Below are positions 23,900 to 35,196 of a DNA stretch of 64,000 bases, one piece after another. The notes under the pieces were generated by a model, which did not search any database, was not told where the DNA came from, and saw only the letters and a program-made list of their open reading frames with translations. The stretch is from Poa pratensis. Taxonomy: Eukaryota; Streptophyta; Magnoliopsida; Poales; Poaceae. The DNA is taken from contig CAMZMU010000062.1 in the NCBI GenBank assembly GCA_947311845.1, forward strand, positions 52,821,365 through 52,885,364. The letters are read 5' to 3'. Within the stretch, counting starts at the first letter, position 1, and every line of letters begins with the position of its first letter. Made by a program: the position numbers and the translations under genes.

Positions 23900-26381
23900 T
23901 CACGCGCGCCATGCATCGCCTCGCCTCTGCTCCAGCCAGTCTTCGAAAAACTCCTTGATCTCCTGAAACTCCTCGGCGTCCTGCGATGCAAGGTCGAACA
24001 CCTGGCGGCCCAACGCCTCCATCTCGCCGAGCCTCTCGTGCCTGGTGTGGCCCCGCCGCCGCAGCCGCCTCAGCTTGCAGCACGCCGGTATCGACGACGC
24101 CCCCTCGTGCCGCAGCACGCAGAGGATGTGCCGGCACGGCAGGCCCTCGCGCTCCATCTTACGGCAGCTGCACTTGAAGGCCACACTCGCCTCGTCGCCG
24201 TCGCCGCCGGCACGGTCGTGGCACCGCAGCACGGTGAAGTGCTCGCAATGGTCACTTTTTTAGAACCATGCAGGAGCACTGCATGTATTACCATAGATAG
24301 AAAGAAAGATAGCCAGGAAAAGAATCTGGCTGAAGTCTTACAGAGCTGGCCGAAGCCAAAGAAGAGAGGAAAAATACAGGCGACCTAAAAAAGCTTATGC
24401 CACCAAAACCAAACAACAAACAAAAACCAGCCTAAAGACTTAACCAAGATCCAGACGACCTGCACTAGCTAGATTCCATTGTTTGGCCTCATTTTTTATG
24501 TGTTCAATTAACACATTTGTGGGATTGAGGATTTTGTCCAACACCCTCCGATTTCTTTCACGCCAAACTTCCCAAGCGACCAGCACGATCACCGTGTCTA
24601 GCTTCCTCCTGGTTGCTCCTGTAAATGATTCTCGGATATGCACCCACCATTCTCTTAAGTTATCTTGAACTAAAGGTGTGGCCCTCTGAAGATTTGCTCA
24701 ACTAAGTATATGCCCCCAAATAATATTAACGACCGCGCAACCCATGAAAAGATGTTGTGCATTTTCTTCGACCGTGCCGCAAAAGGAGCATCTATCAGGA
24801 TGAGGTAAACCTCTTCTTTTTAGTCTATCGGCAGTCCAAACTCTCCTACGGATAAAGAGCCACATGGCCAGCTTGCATTTCATCGGCGCCCAAGCCCTCC
24901 AAATGGCTTCAGCTAAATCACATGAGATTTTTGTTTGGAAATGAGCTTGATACACCGAGCTGGTAGTAAATAACCCTTTTGAATTCCACGACCATTCCCA
25001 CTTGTCCTCGATGATAGGTGAGAGGTTGACGTCTTTACATTCCTCCCAAATAGCAAGAACTTGCATGAAAGTGTTGATTGTTACCGGTTTTTTTATGTCT
25101 TCAATCCATGCTCCATTGTTGAGAGCTTGGGCCACTGTTCTCCTTGCTTTGATCTCCGGATTTATGATCTCATACACGTCTGGGGCTATGTCTTTGATAG
25201 TCCTCCCGTTGATCCATTTGTCTAGCCAAAACATGGTTCTCTCGCCGTTTCCCAAAGCGACCTTAGCAGCAGCGTTAAAATTTTCTCTAATAGTCTCATC
25301 TTCTGGTTCGGCAAGATCACACCAAGGCCGTTTTTCATTGGCACGAAGATTCCAAGCCCATCTTGTTCGCAATGGTCACTCATCGTGTAGACCTTGTCGC
25401 CCAAGCTGTCGGAGCTGCTGCTCAGGGTGTCGACGATAACGAAGTCGTCCAGCCTCTCGATCTCCTCGCGCAGGATGGCGAAGTTGGCCGGCGTGAACGA
25501 CCGCGCTGCGTCCTCCTCGAGGCGCTGGTGCTCCGTGGTCAGCTCCTCCCGGGACTCGTCGGCCATGACGTCGAGCTCGTACTCGACCTCGCGCATGTGC
25601 TTGTCCCAGTAATCGGCGTGCCGGAACAGGGCGAGCAGCGACATGCCCTCGTCGAGGTCCGTGTGCAGGTCCGTGGCGAGGCACTCCGTCCTCTGGTGCC
25701 TCGCCATGCCGAGGAAGAACTTGTCGCGGACGAACGCGGCGGCCCAGAGCTCCCTCTTCATGTACATCTTGCATAGCCACTCCTCGCTCTCGGCCGTCTT
25801 GTGCCTGGCCAGGAACCTATGCCACCGCTCCTCGAACTCCACCGCGAGCAGGCCTCGTCGTCGCCGCACATCAGCGACCTGAACTCGCCCTGCGCCGACC
25901 AGCCGAGATGCTCCCTGATGCCCTGATCCACCTGCCACGAGCAGATCCGGTGGTTGGACTGCGGGAACACGGCCTTCACGGCATGGACCACCGCGTCGCT
26001 GCCGTCGGTGATCACGGACTTTGGCCTCTCCTGGCCGGTGGAGAGCATGTAGGCGCGCAGCAGCCAGACGAAAGAGTCGGGGGACGGGTCCGTGACGACG
26101 CCGCAGCCGAGGACCACGGGACGCCGGTGGCGGTTGAGGCCGAGGAAGGGGACGAAGGGCACGCCGTACTTGTTGGTCCGGAACGTGGTGTCGACGACGA
26201 CCACGTCGTCGCTGTGGTCGATGCTGCTGACGCGCGCGTCGGCGTCGGCCCAGAAGAGCCGCTTCAGGCGGCCCCCGGCGTCGAGCTCGTACTCGTGGAA
26301 ATGCTCGGGGTCGTCGTCCTCCTTCCTGCGGCGCAGCTCGTCCAGCACCGCCGCCGCGTCGTCGCTGTCGATCAACGCCAT
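23900..26381 (-). pseudogene. FAR1-related (FRS) gene, split by a LINE and frameshifted
   Basis: The ATG at 26381 opens a MULE-transposase-like domain typical of FAR1/FHY3-related proteins (DTTFRTNKYGVPFVPF near 26190, VITDGSDAV near 26010). After one frame change at about 25875, apparently a lost C in a CCC run, it continues through the alpha-helical region to 25381. A LINE then interrupts it, and the frame resumes at 24256 with a SWIM zinc finger (CSCRKMEREGLPCRHILCVL near 24170) and ends at TGA 23902-23900. The N-terminal FAR1 DNA-binding domain is absent. FAR1-type proteins are transcription factors domesticated from Mutator transposases. This copy cannot make a complete protein. Confidence 0.85.
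24257..25366 (-). mobile_element. 5'-truncated L1-type LINE inside the FAR1-related gene
   Basis: It is flanked by the perfect 14-bp repeat TCGCAATGGTCACT (24243-24256 and 25367-25380), with an A tail (T run on plus at 24257-24261). The minus frame from about 25360 to 24698 encodes the C-terminal region of LINE ORF2, including zf-RVT (CSFCGTVEENAQHLFMGC near 24770). The 5' part is missing, as usual for target-primed insertion. Confidence 0.9.
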
Positions 26382-27310
26382 GGTCGGTCCTGTGCGCGCG
26401 GCCTACGGTCAGAGATCGATCTGAAAAATCAAAGGGAAACGCGATCCATCGATCGAAAAGTCCAAATGCAAGATCGATTGAATACTTCTGGGTTGCCGGC
26501 GGAGGTACCTCTAGGCTGCCGGCTGCGACGGGTGAGGCGGCGGCGGCTGCGGAGATGGGTTTTGCTTGCGGCAGGGGGAATTCTGGAGAGAGAGATCACG
26601 CAACGACGGAACTAGGGCTGGTGATTAGGCTGCCGGCGTTTTTTTTTTTTTTTGACTTGCAAGCGACCAGATTGGATACTGCACATGGAGGCCGGTGTGA
26701 GACCATTTTATTTTTACAAAAAAAGCCGTATATAAATTCTCAAACAAAAATCGACAACACAAATCCATGCTATATAATATACAACTCCCAACCAATTGCA
26801 GGTCAAAATTTAATATAGAATTACAGAACCGAGAAGGTAAATTTGGCTATGACTAGTGTGAAATGCTTATTTTTTGAGAAACAAGAGTACTAGTGTGAAA
26901 TGCTTATTCACAGTCGAATGTTTTCAGTTTCGTTTCTCAAAGTGTAGATTCAATCTTGAGCTGATTTTTTTTGAGTTGTATATATAGAATGTGGGCATGT
27001 TGCAGGATATTTTTTTTCCAGAAAGTTGGTATATATACAAACCAAATTCCGGTAGCGGGGGACTTGTAGGGACTCTTTGATTCGAAGGAGGTTTTGAAGA
27101 CTGAAATTCTCGGTAATTTTTTCCAATGTTGGTTTGTTTGATTGACAAGACTGAGTCATATAGAATTTATTTTAAGGATTCTTGTGTGCTACATTTCATA
27201 TGAATTTTTTGCATCTACTCGAAATTCTCGGAAATAATCCTTTGTTTTTCCTGTGAAGCATCAAAAATCAAATGCTTTAGGATTCAAATGAGCATTTCAG
27301 AATCCTGTGA
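26382..27310. other. Intergenic region between the FAR1 remnant and DPE1
   Basis: 26390-26640 may hold the former promoter or leader of the FAR1-related gene. No further gene is seen. A pair of 20-bp direct repeats lies at 26852-26908. Confidence 0.5.
26852..26908. repeat. 20-bp direct repeat flanking a 17-bp insert
   Basis: ACTAGTGTGAAATGCTTATT occurs perfectly at 26852-26871 and 26889-26908, separated by TTTTGAGAAACAAGAGT. This looks like a target duplication around an extremely truncated retroelement end. Confidence 0.7.
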
Positions 27311-30300
27311 ACAAAAGAGATTAACCTGGTGAAGTAATAGACCTTTTTGTAACTTCTTCCAACCTCAACTAAAAGGTAAAGCTAAGCCTCGCCACACACA
27401 TTTATTTCTCTCCGAAATGCAAAGAGAACTCCAGAAAAGTAAAGAGAAAGTGACACACATATCCTAGTATTAGGGAGTTTCAAAGACTCATGAGTTACGG
27501 ATACGAAAGCCCAGAGTACATACATTCACCCAACAAGAACATAACATGTAGGACTATACCATTTTTTAACAGTATAGCAGGACTATACATAAATAACAAG
27601 TTGTATACATGCAAGAGGTTTCAAGTTCAAGCATGCTAATTTGCAGCCGATCATAACAACCCTATTGTTTGGGAGTAGGCGCCAAAATCTCACAAACAAC
27701 CGCAACCAAATCGCTCATGTTTGGCTGCTAGTTTATGATAGGAACATGATCTGGCAGCTCCAAGCCTCAAGCGACATAGAACAGAAGAGTAGTACTGGAG
27801 AACTGTGAACTTCACAGCCGGTTGTACATGGCAAGCAACTCCTTCAGCTGTGCTGCTTCAGGGCTAAGACTGTCGAAGCTGACACAGCTTGGTATCCTCC
27901 ATCTCCAGTTTCCTTTCTGTGGATACGAAACGACAAGAGAGAATAAGCTTTCCTGAGATTGTTATTATTATTAGTATTATTTAGCTGTAAAATTTCTTTT
28001 CACAAGCAGGCAGTGCGCAGGTGCAGCCAATAACCTGTGTCGCTGGAGTGTTCATCCTAGCAGAACTGTCAAGGCCGAGGATGTCCTGCATGGGTACCAT
28101 GAAAGTCCTCGCAGCAGAAGAGAGGGCAGTGGTAATTAATGCCCATGGAACATCTGACTTGCTGACCTCCGGTATATACTTGATTACCTGAAAGAAGCAT
28201 AGGGATAAGATTTGTATGACATGGCACCAGATATCGTGTCATGGTATGCTAATTCAAGAATGGTTGGCAACACTGACGGTCTGCTTTTCTTCCTCTGGCA
28301 AAGTTCGCCACCAGCCAACAACCTGAGGAAAAAATGATTGAAAGAGTGCCAGGATTATGTATCTAATAATCTTCCAAATATGTAAATAAACAAATAGTCT
28401 TCCAAGATAAGTAACTAAAGGAGTTTTGGAGAAAGTTAGAGAACTAACTGTATCATTATCATGTGTCCCAGTGTATACAACTTGATTCAATTCATGGTTA
28501 TGAGGCAAGTGGGGGTTGTCAGGACCACCGCCAAAAGCTGCTCAGAATAAAAACTGAAATTAGACGATTCAAAGCTGAATCAAGATTTCATGGATACTCA
28601 TGGACTCATAGTGCCCTATAAGAAGAAAGCATGCTCAATAGTGCACTAGGACTATTACCGAACTGCAAAACTGCCATCCCAGGCGCCCCAATAGACTTCC
28701 TTAGCTCAACAACATCTTCAGTTATCACCCCCTACAGTTAGTTTTAGAATGAAAAGAGAACCATAAGCACGAACAGTGGCTGCCACGTTTAGGCTGTGGG
28801 ATCAGCTGACCAAAGAGATTTTTTGCAAATCTGCGTTATGCTAGTGAAAGTTTGTGACATTAACAGTTTAATACAAAACCAGTTGTAAAATTTATAAATG
28901 GCTGTATTTTACCCCACAGGGCTGCAGCAGCTGGCACCGCCAACACTCTGACTGGAACTATACTTCAATCACCTCTTAGGTCAAATTTGATGATTTGAAC
29001 ACTCCACAACAAATTTTAATAGTTTCTATGTTCCAATAAAAAATATGCACCTGATTCCATATTTTAGCAATTAAAAGGAAAGCCCGAGTGTATTACCAGG
29101 TCTTCTGCTATTATATTTGTTCTACCAACAGCTTTGCAGAGCGCGTCGAAAAAGGCATTCCTTGGTCCAGCCTACTGCCAAAGAAAATAGGAAACAACAC
29201 ATCAGCAACCAAGATTCTGTGAAAAAGAAAAACAGAACCATACATGAAGACAATTCTCACCCTCCAGCTTCCAACTGTTGCTACTTTTGCTCCTACATTA
29301 TAAGCGCACAATCGGTAAGCAGCATGAATTCCATTTTTTCCCCAATTTCAAATTCACTTGCAGTGAAATGCTTATTATGCAGACAGGCATGCACAATGAT
29401 GTGTTTAGCTTACCGGAAGGAACTGCCCAAAAACCAGCAAGCCCCCGGAAATGGTCTATGCGGAACTCATCGTACAAATCAAGGGCACGTTTAATCCTCT
29501 TTACCCACCATGCAAAGCCATCTGCCTCCATAGATTTCCAGTCATACAATGGACTGCATAGCAAGTTTAACAAAGGAAACACTGTGTTCAAACTTTTCTC
29601 AAACAACAGGAAGTATATGGTTACTGGAACACGACAGAAAAAGAACTAGGAAAAGATAAGCAGACAGGAACTGAAGCATCTACCTGTTCCATAGCTGACC
29701 AGTTTCACTGAATGCGTCAGGTGGAACACCACTAACAAAGGTGGGGAAACCATTTTTGTCCTTTACAACAAGAGATAACAATCAAGAACAACAATTTAAG
29801 TCTTCACCGTAGACACGTATTTACTAGGAAATCGAGTGAGGTATACCAGCAAAAATGATTTCCTGTTTGCCCAAACATCTGCGCTATGGTAGCCAACATA
29901 TATCGGCATGTCACCCATTATGCTGATGCCCAGCTTCTGTGCATGTGATCGAACCCGTTGCCATTGCTTTTGAAATAAGAACTGTTGGGCCATAAATATC
30001 TCAATCTGCATAACATTTGCAATATATAAATCTGCCAGCATTTTTGGAAAAGATCATTACAAATCAAAACTTATTGACTGAGATACGTACAAAGTCCTTC
30101 TGGTTTTCATATATTTTTTTCAATGCTCCAGGATGGCGATTTTTCAGCGGTTCAGGCCACTCATACCAGGACACTGCATCGATACTATTGTCGATAGCAG
30201 CGAAAAGTGCAGCATCTTCAAGCCAACCTGGCAAGAAGAGGGGCTAAGCATTATATACTATACTGTGTATATCACTTCAGGCATCAATGATTCCCTTTTG

Positions 30301-30775
30301 AATCGAGAAGGCATGCATCTGTATAGGAAACCCAGCTGAACTGAGATTGTAATCTTATCTGAGAGTTTTGGTGCTTGCTCAGCATTTTGATTAGTTTACA
30401 TTTTATTATTGAAACAAAAAAATTATGTTAACACTAGAGACATATATGCCTTTCCTTATAAGAGTATGAAAGACACATCAATGGAAAATCAAGATTTCTT
30501 GCCTGAAATATCTGGATTTTTCTTGAATTCATCATACTGCGTTCTTAGTTCACCAGGGCACAGTAGGAGCCTCTCTGCTGCCTAGAAGAAAAGATTTGTC
30601 TATAACTGTTCATTGAAACCAATTTTCAGGCCAGAGATGTTTTTTCGTTAATCAGCAATAGTTTTGCTCTTACAACATGTTCTCAAAAAACCAAGAATAT
30701 TTAAACGGGATAGCCAAAGAATGTCCACTTACATAGAATTAAAAAATAATGATTTGCATAACACTTTCAAAAGAT
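27310..30775. repeat. Segmental tandem duplication, copy B (intact DPE1 side)
   Basis: Colinear partner of 18430-23540. It retains exons 5-16 of DPE1 and empty sites for the insertions found in copy A. Confidence 0.8.
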
Positions 30776-33152
30776 GAAATGGAGCAACCTTTTTTACATG
30801 CTCTTGTACAGTACTTTAGATGAGGTGCAGTTTCAGTACTACTAGGCACGAGGAGGAAGAGGTTAGGCTTGATGGACAGGTGGTACCTGAGAAAGACACC
30901 TTCCGATATTTGGGGTCTATGCTCCAGAAGGATGGTGATATCGATGAAGATGTGAGTCATCGAATCAAAGCTGGTTGGATGAAGTGGCGCCAAGCTTCTG
31001 GCGTCCTCTGTGATAGGAAAGTGCCACAAAAGCTAAAAGGCAAGTTCTATAGGACGGCGATTCGACCTGCGATGTTGTATGGCGCAGAATGTTGGCCGAC
31101 CAAGAGACGACATATCCAACAGTTAGGTGTAGCGGAGATGCGCATGTTGAGATGGATATGTGGCCACACAAGAAAGGACCGGGTTAGGAATGATGATATA
31201 CGTGAGAGAGTTGGGGTAGCACCAATTGAAGAGAAGGTTGTCCAACACCGTCTAAGATGGTTTGGTCATATAGAACGTAGGCCTCCGGAAGCGTCATTGC
31301 ATACCGGACGGATAAAGCGGGATGAGAATGTTAAGAGGGGTCGTGGTAGGCCAAACTTGACATGGGAGGAGTCTGTTAAGAGAGATCTGAAGGATTGGAA
31401 TATCACCAAAGAACTAGCCATGGATAGGGCTGCGTGGAAGTTAGCTATCCATGTGCCAGAACCATGACCTAGTTTCGAGATCTTATGGGTTTCAACTCTA
31501 GCCTACCCCAACTTGTTTGGGAAAAAAGGCTTTGTTGTTGTTGTTGTTGTTGTTGTACAGTACTTTAGAATTGTAGAAAGGCCAGATAGGCAGGTAATAT
31601 TATTTTTTTCATTTTTGTGACAAGCTAATATCATCTAGATAACTTTATTCTAGCATTTCCAGAATGTAGAAGCAACCAACAATACTACAAATGCAACAGG
31701 TCCTCCAAGCATAGAAATACTGTACCTCGTAGGATAGCAAATTCAAGGGAGAAAAACAGAAATGCATACATGAAACAAAAAAGACATGACGGAAAATAAC
31801 AACCGTTAATATCTAACCTTGGCAATAAGAGGTTCTTTCAGATTAGCAACCGTGTCAAATTCAACATATTCCATATCCCTGTCATTCGTTTAAGGATGTA
31901 AAGGTTAACAACAAACTTTTAAGTGCATCTCCCATTCATTGTGAAGAAATTCAAACTCACAAGGGATCGGGGAGTTCATCTTCCATCAGCAGCCCATCTT
32001 TTACAAGCTCTTCGAGAGAAATCAATAGGGTATTACCAGAGTTTGCATCCTGCAAATGTGTGTGTAGCCATTGAGTTACTGGTATAAAAAAGGCAAAATC
32101 GCCTCGATACAAAATTAACTCCATAACAAGAAAAATAAACTCTAACTAGCATACAGCATCACCTGTCCTGAATAAGGAGAACCATCCTCCCCGGATTTTC
32201 TTCCTGGAGGAACAAGTGGAAGAACCTGTGGACATGGATCAAAACGGCAATCAGCATTTTCAGGACTCAAATCAATGCTCAAGGCAACTAAGAGAACACA
32301 TCCACCACACCAAGTCAATAGTATGGGAAAACAGGCACATTTTGCGAAAGCAACAGAATCACTGAATTATTATTACTGGTCAGAGATAAATATCGATACT
32401 GCTGTCCTAATGTTAAATTGCTTTCAGCTTATCTATCTATCCCACTAAAACGATTACAATTCCATGCCCTGTCCAGTGCAGAATTCTGAGGAAATCAATC
32501 ATCATTGCAATGTGCAGCGAGAATGTTAAACTGTACTACATTTTGTATCTCTGTAAGTAAACACTGTATAAATGATGATTGAATCCCTCCATCTTATCTA
32601 TGACTCCTACTCCTTCCACTTTCTAAACAATCTGTGTTCCTACCGTCCCTGGGTGCGACAATTAAACTTCCACACTCACAAAATCATTTCGATCACTAAG
32701 TAGCAGTGTTGACTGTCGTGCGGCAATGTCAACCAAATCGGGGAGATATAGCAGTTGGCAAAGGCGTCCTATCGGCAATGCGCGTCTGTAATCACCTGCC
32801 AGAGCGTGCACCCGGCGTCGCGGAGCCAGGAGAGGAACGCGAGCGCCTCGTCGCCGAGGTCGCCGATGCCGTGCGGGCCGCGGAGCGAGGTCGGGTGCAG
32901 CAGCACCCCCGCGCGCCGCCGCTGGGACGGCTCCACGGTGGGCGTCATCTGCTCGTACCCCTCGGGCAGCTCCTTCCCGACGCCCACCGCCGCCACTTGC
33001 GCCGTCGTCGTCGTCGCGGCGCGGCAGGCGATCCCTCGCGCGGGGAGGCCGCGCGCCTGCACCATTGCGGGGAGGAGGAGGCAGCGGCTGCGGCGGGGGG
33101 AGGGCGAGGCCGAGGCGAGCTGCGGGAGCGGGACGGTCCGCGCGAGAGCCAT
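27812..33152 (-). CDS. DPE1: 4-alpha-glucanotransferase, plastidial (disproportionating enzyme, GH77)
   Basis: Sixteen exons on the minus strand: 33152-32796, 32225-32163, 32049-31961, 31878-31818, 30581-30503, 30227-30091, 30005-29847, 29760-29684, 29553-29414, 29292-29261, 29171-29097, 28731-28659, 28537-28449, 28322-28278, 28187-28035 and 27916-27812. They sum to 1734 nt with no stop, giving 577 aa, the usual DPE1 size. The N-terminal 50 or so residues are Ala/Arg/Ser-rich, a plausible transit peptide. GH77 catalytic residues are present: nucleophile Asp374 (IDHFRG), acid/base Glu421 (IIAEDLG) and Asp474 (THDNDT). The enzyme transfers glucan segments between malto-oligosaccharides, recycling maltotriose during starch turnover in plastids. 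Intron 5 has a GC donor, intron 4 contains an RTE LINE, and a SINE lies about 200 bp upstream of the ATG. Introns were placed by eye. Confidence 0.95.
30821..31552 (+). mobile_element. 5'-truncated RTE-type LINE in DPE1 intron 4
   Basis: It is flanked by a 17-bp direct repeat TTGTACAGTACTTTAGA (30804-30820 and 31553-31569) and ends in a TTG repeat tail, characteristic of plant RTE elements. A plus-strand frame through about 31467 encodes the C-terminus of RT, with FRYLGSMLQKDGDIDEDV and GAECW blocks. It lies antisense to DPE1 and is removed with the intron. Confidence 0.9.
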
Positions 33153-33349
33153 GAGGCGGGGGCGGTGGGGTGGTGGTGGAGCGGAGAGCGGAGGTGGGGA
33201 AGAGGAGGAAGGACGAAGAGAGATATGGGCGCGCGGGATGGAACGTGGGCCCCGCTTGTCGGGGCGCGCGGACTGGGTGGCGTCGCGTGAGACGAGGCGC
33301 GCCGGATCACGGGACACGTGGTCGGTTCCGTGGGGCCCACCGTACTTTT

Positions 33350-33646
33350 TTTTTTTGCGAAACATAGTACAACGCAGACACTCATATACACGCGTATACA
33401 CTCACCCCTATGAACGCACACACGCACACCCTACCCCTATGAGCACCTCCGAGAGACTGAGTCGGCGGATCAGGTCTTGAGATTGACGAAGTCACCACAG
33501 GCGCCTCGCTGTCGACGGGAACGTCGCCTCCCACTGAAGAATATTCCGCCTAAATGAGAAACACCAGCGTCAAACCTAGGGTTTGAACTCTGGTGGGCTG
33601 GGGTTACAACCACCCTCCTAACCATCTTGCCACAGGCAAGTTCTCA
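33350..33646 (-). mobile_element. tRNA-derived SINE in the DPE1 promoter region
   Basis: The 297-bp element is flanked by the perfect 16-bp repeat GGCCCACCGTACTTTT (33334-33349 and 33647-33662). On the minus strand its 5' end carries pol III promoter-like sequence (GATGGTTAGGAGGGTGG and a B-box-like GAGTTCAAACCCTAG), and it ends in an A run at the left. Its 3' end lies 198 bp upstream of the DPE1 start codon. Confidence 0.85.
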
Positions 33647-33862
33647 GGCCCACCGTACTTTTGAACTGTTTAAAGTGCATCTTCTCGGTCACACTCACAA
33701 GCTTCCTTACTTACTTTTCGTGTTGTATGTATAGTTTGTGTGTCACGTACGTTAGTATAATGTTTTCTGTATTTTAGCGTGTACGAGTTCACAAGGTAAA
33801 CTTGATGTAGCTCAATATTATGTGCGACCAAACATGTGTGAATGTGTTTGTTTTATTTATTC

Positions 33863-33937
33863 TTTTGCGAAACGCGGTACAACGCAGACGTTCACATACA
33901 CGTGCACACACTCGCCCATATAAACGCACGCACTCCA
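33863..33937 (-). mobile_element. SINE 3' fragment
   Basis: About 75 bp match the 3' end of the SINE at 33350 (GCGAAACGCGGTACAACGCAG region), without a 5' half. It is a second, older truncated copy. Confidence 0.7.
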
Positions 33938-34245
33938 GTGGTGGATCTAGGTGTTCACGTTATGCTGAAACAACTACTGTACTTATAAGTTTTCTCAATG
34001 CCACAAATTTAACAGTTGATTAATTGTGTACACTGAAACAATATGTTTCAACGATTCTACAATGCCTACACTCCTTTTCATGTTTCAACGGTTCTACTGT
34101 GCAAATTTCAAATGGATACCTAGGGGTATAACTATCTCTAGCGAGCCGTAGTCATGGCCGTAGAGCTTGACTTAGCGAATGACAGGTGCCTCCATTGTTG
34201 ATTGTTAGTGGAGTTGACTTTTTTTACGCTGCATGGGATGTTTCA

Positions 34246-34323
34246 ACTTGCTGCAAATGTGTTGTGTTTGTTCTTTCTTGCGTAAACTTGTTGCAAATGT
34301 GCTGTGTTTGTTCTTTCTTGCAT
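34246..34323. repeat. 39-bp tandem duplication
   Basis: Two adjacent 39-bp copies beginning AACTTG (34246 and 34285) differ at a few positions. They lie in intergenic DNA. Confidence 0.75.
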
Positions 34324-34644
34324 AAACGACCTATTGTGAAGATTCTAGTTGGGATGTTTTTCATGTTGTTTGTGCTGTTCAGATTTGTCGTATTCGTTGT
34401 TGTTTCATGATGTGGCTATTGCGAAGCATTTTCGACCATTTTTTTTTTTGGCAATGAATGAGATTCGGTGCATACATACAATATCTTGCATGGTCTCATT
34501 GGACAAGGTGTGAGTTGATGATTCAGGCTAAAAAAAATCATGCACTGACGAGAAATTGAACATATGGTGAAGAGAAGACCGGCACCCTTACATATTTTAG
34601 GTTTTAGCCTAGCACACTTGATACTAAAATGTTGGTCTATATTA

Positions 34645-34806
34645 CTCCCTCCGTTCCAAATTATATGTCATCCATTTGCCCAAAAGTGGATGTATTCCAA
34701 ATTAGATGTCATCCATTTGCCCAAAAGTGGATGTATTTAGACATGTTACAAGTATAGACATCCACTTTTGGGCAAATTGATGACATCTAATTTGGAACGG
34801 AGGGAG
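34645..34806. mobile_element. Stowaway MITE with internal tandem duplication
   Basis: It begins CTCCCTCCGTTCC and ends with its inverse GGAACGGAGGGAG, with TA on the left flank (the right flank is CA). The left arm, a TTCCAAATTA...AAGTGGATGTAT unit of about 41 bp, is present twice in tandem, so the hairpin is asymmetric. Confidence 0.85.
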
Positions 34807-35196
34807 CAGAATGCAAGATGAGGTAAAACCGTGTTAATTTTTTTTATATACATACAATCTTGACATGTACCAGTAGTTGCAGATGATGAATCGCAATCAG
34901 AATGGCCGCAGAGCGGTTCCCTTCAGGATCAGATATTCAGAGAGGATAACGCCCACATCGCCACGAGCCAGCCCTGCACCCAGTCGACGAAAACCCAGCT
35001 ACATCTTCGCAAGTGACCCCACATTTAAGTCTCTCGGCAATCACTCCAGCAAAACACCAGGCCCACGCGACGTACCACCATATCCACAATTCCATGGACA
35101 ATCGCCTACACCGCCCAAACCGTACCGCACAAGTCGTGTCCTCGTTTCTGCCCGCTCTCTTCCCGCCACTCGCTCCAAGCGCAACCGGCAACACCC

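Noticed and set aside
32706..33480. Long plus-strand ORFs over DPE1 exon 1
   Set aside because: They are antisense shadows of the GC-rich first exon, which encodes the transit peptide and conserved N-terminus on the minus strand.
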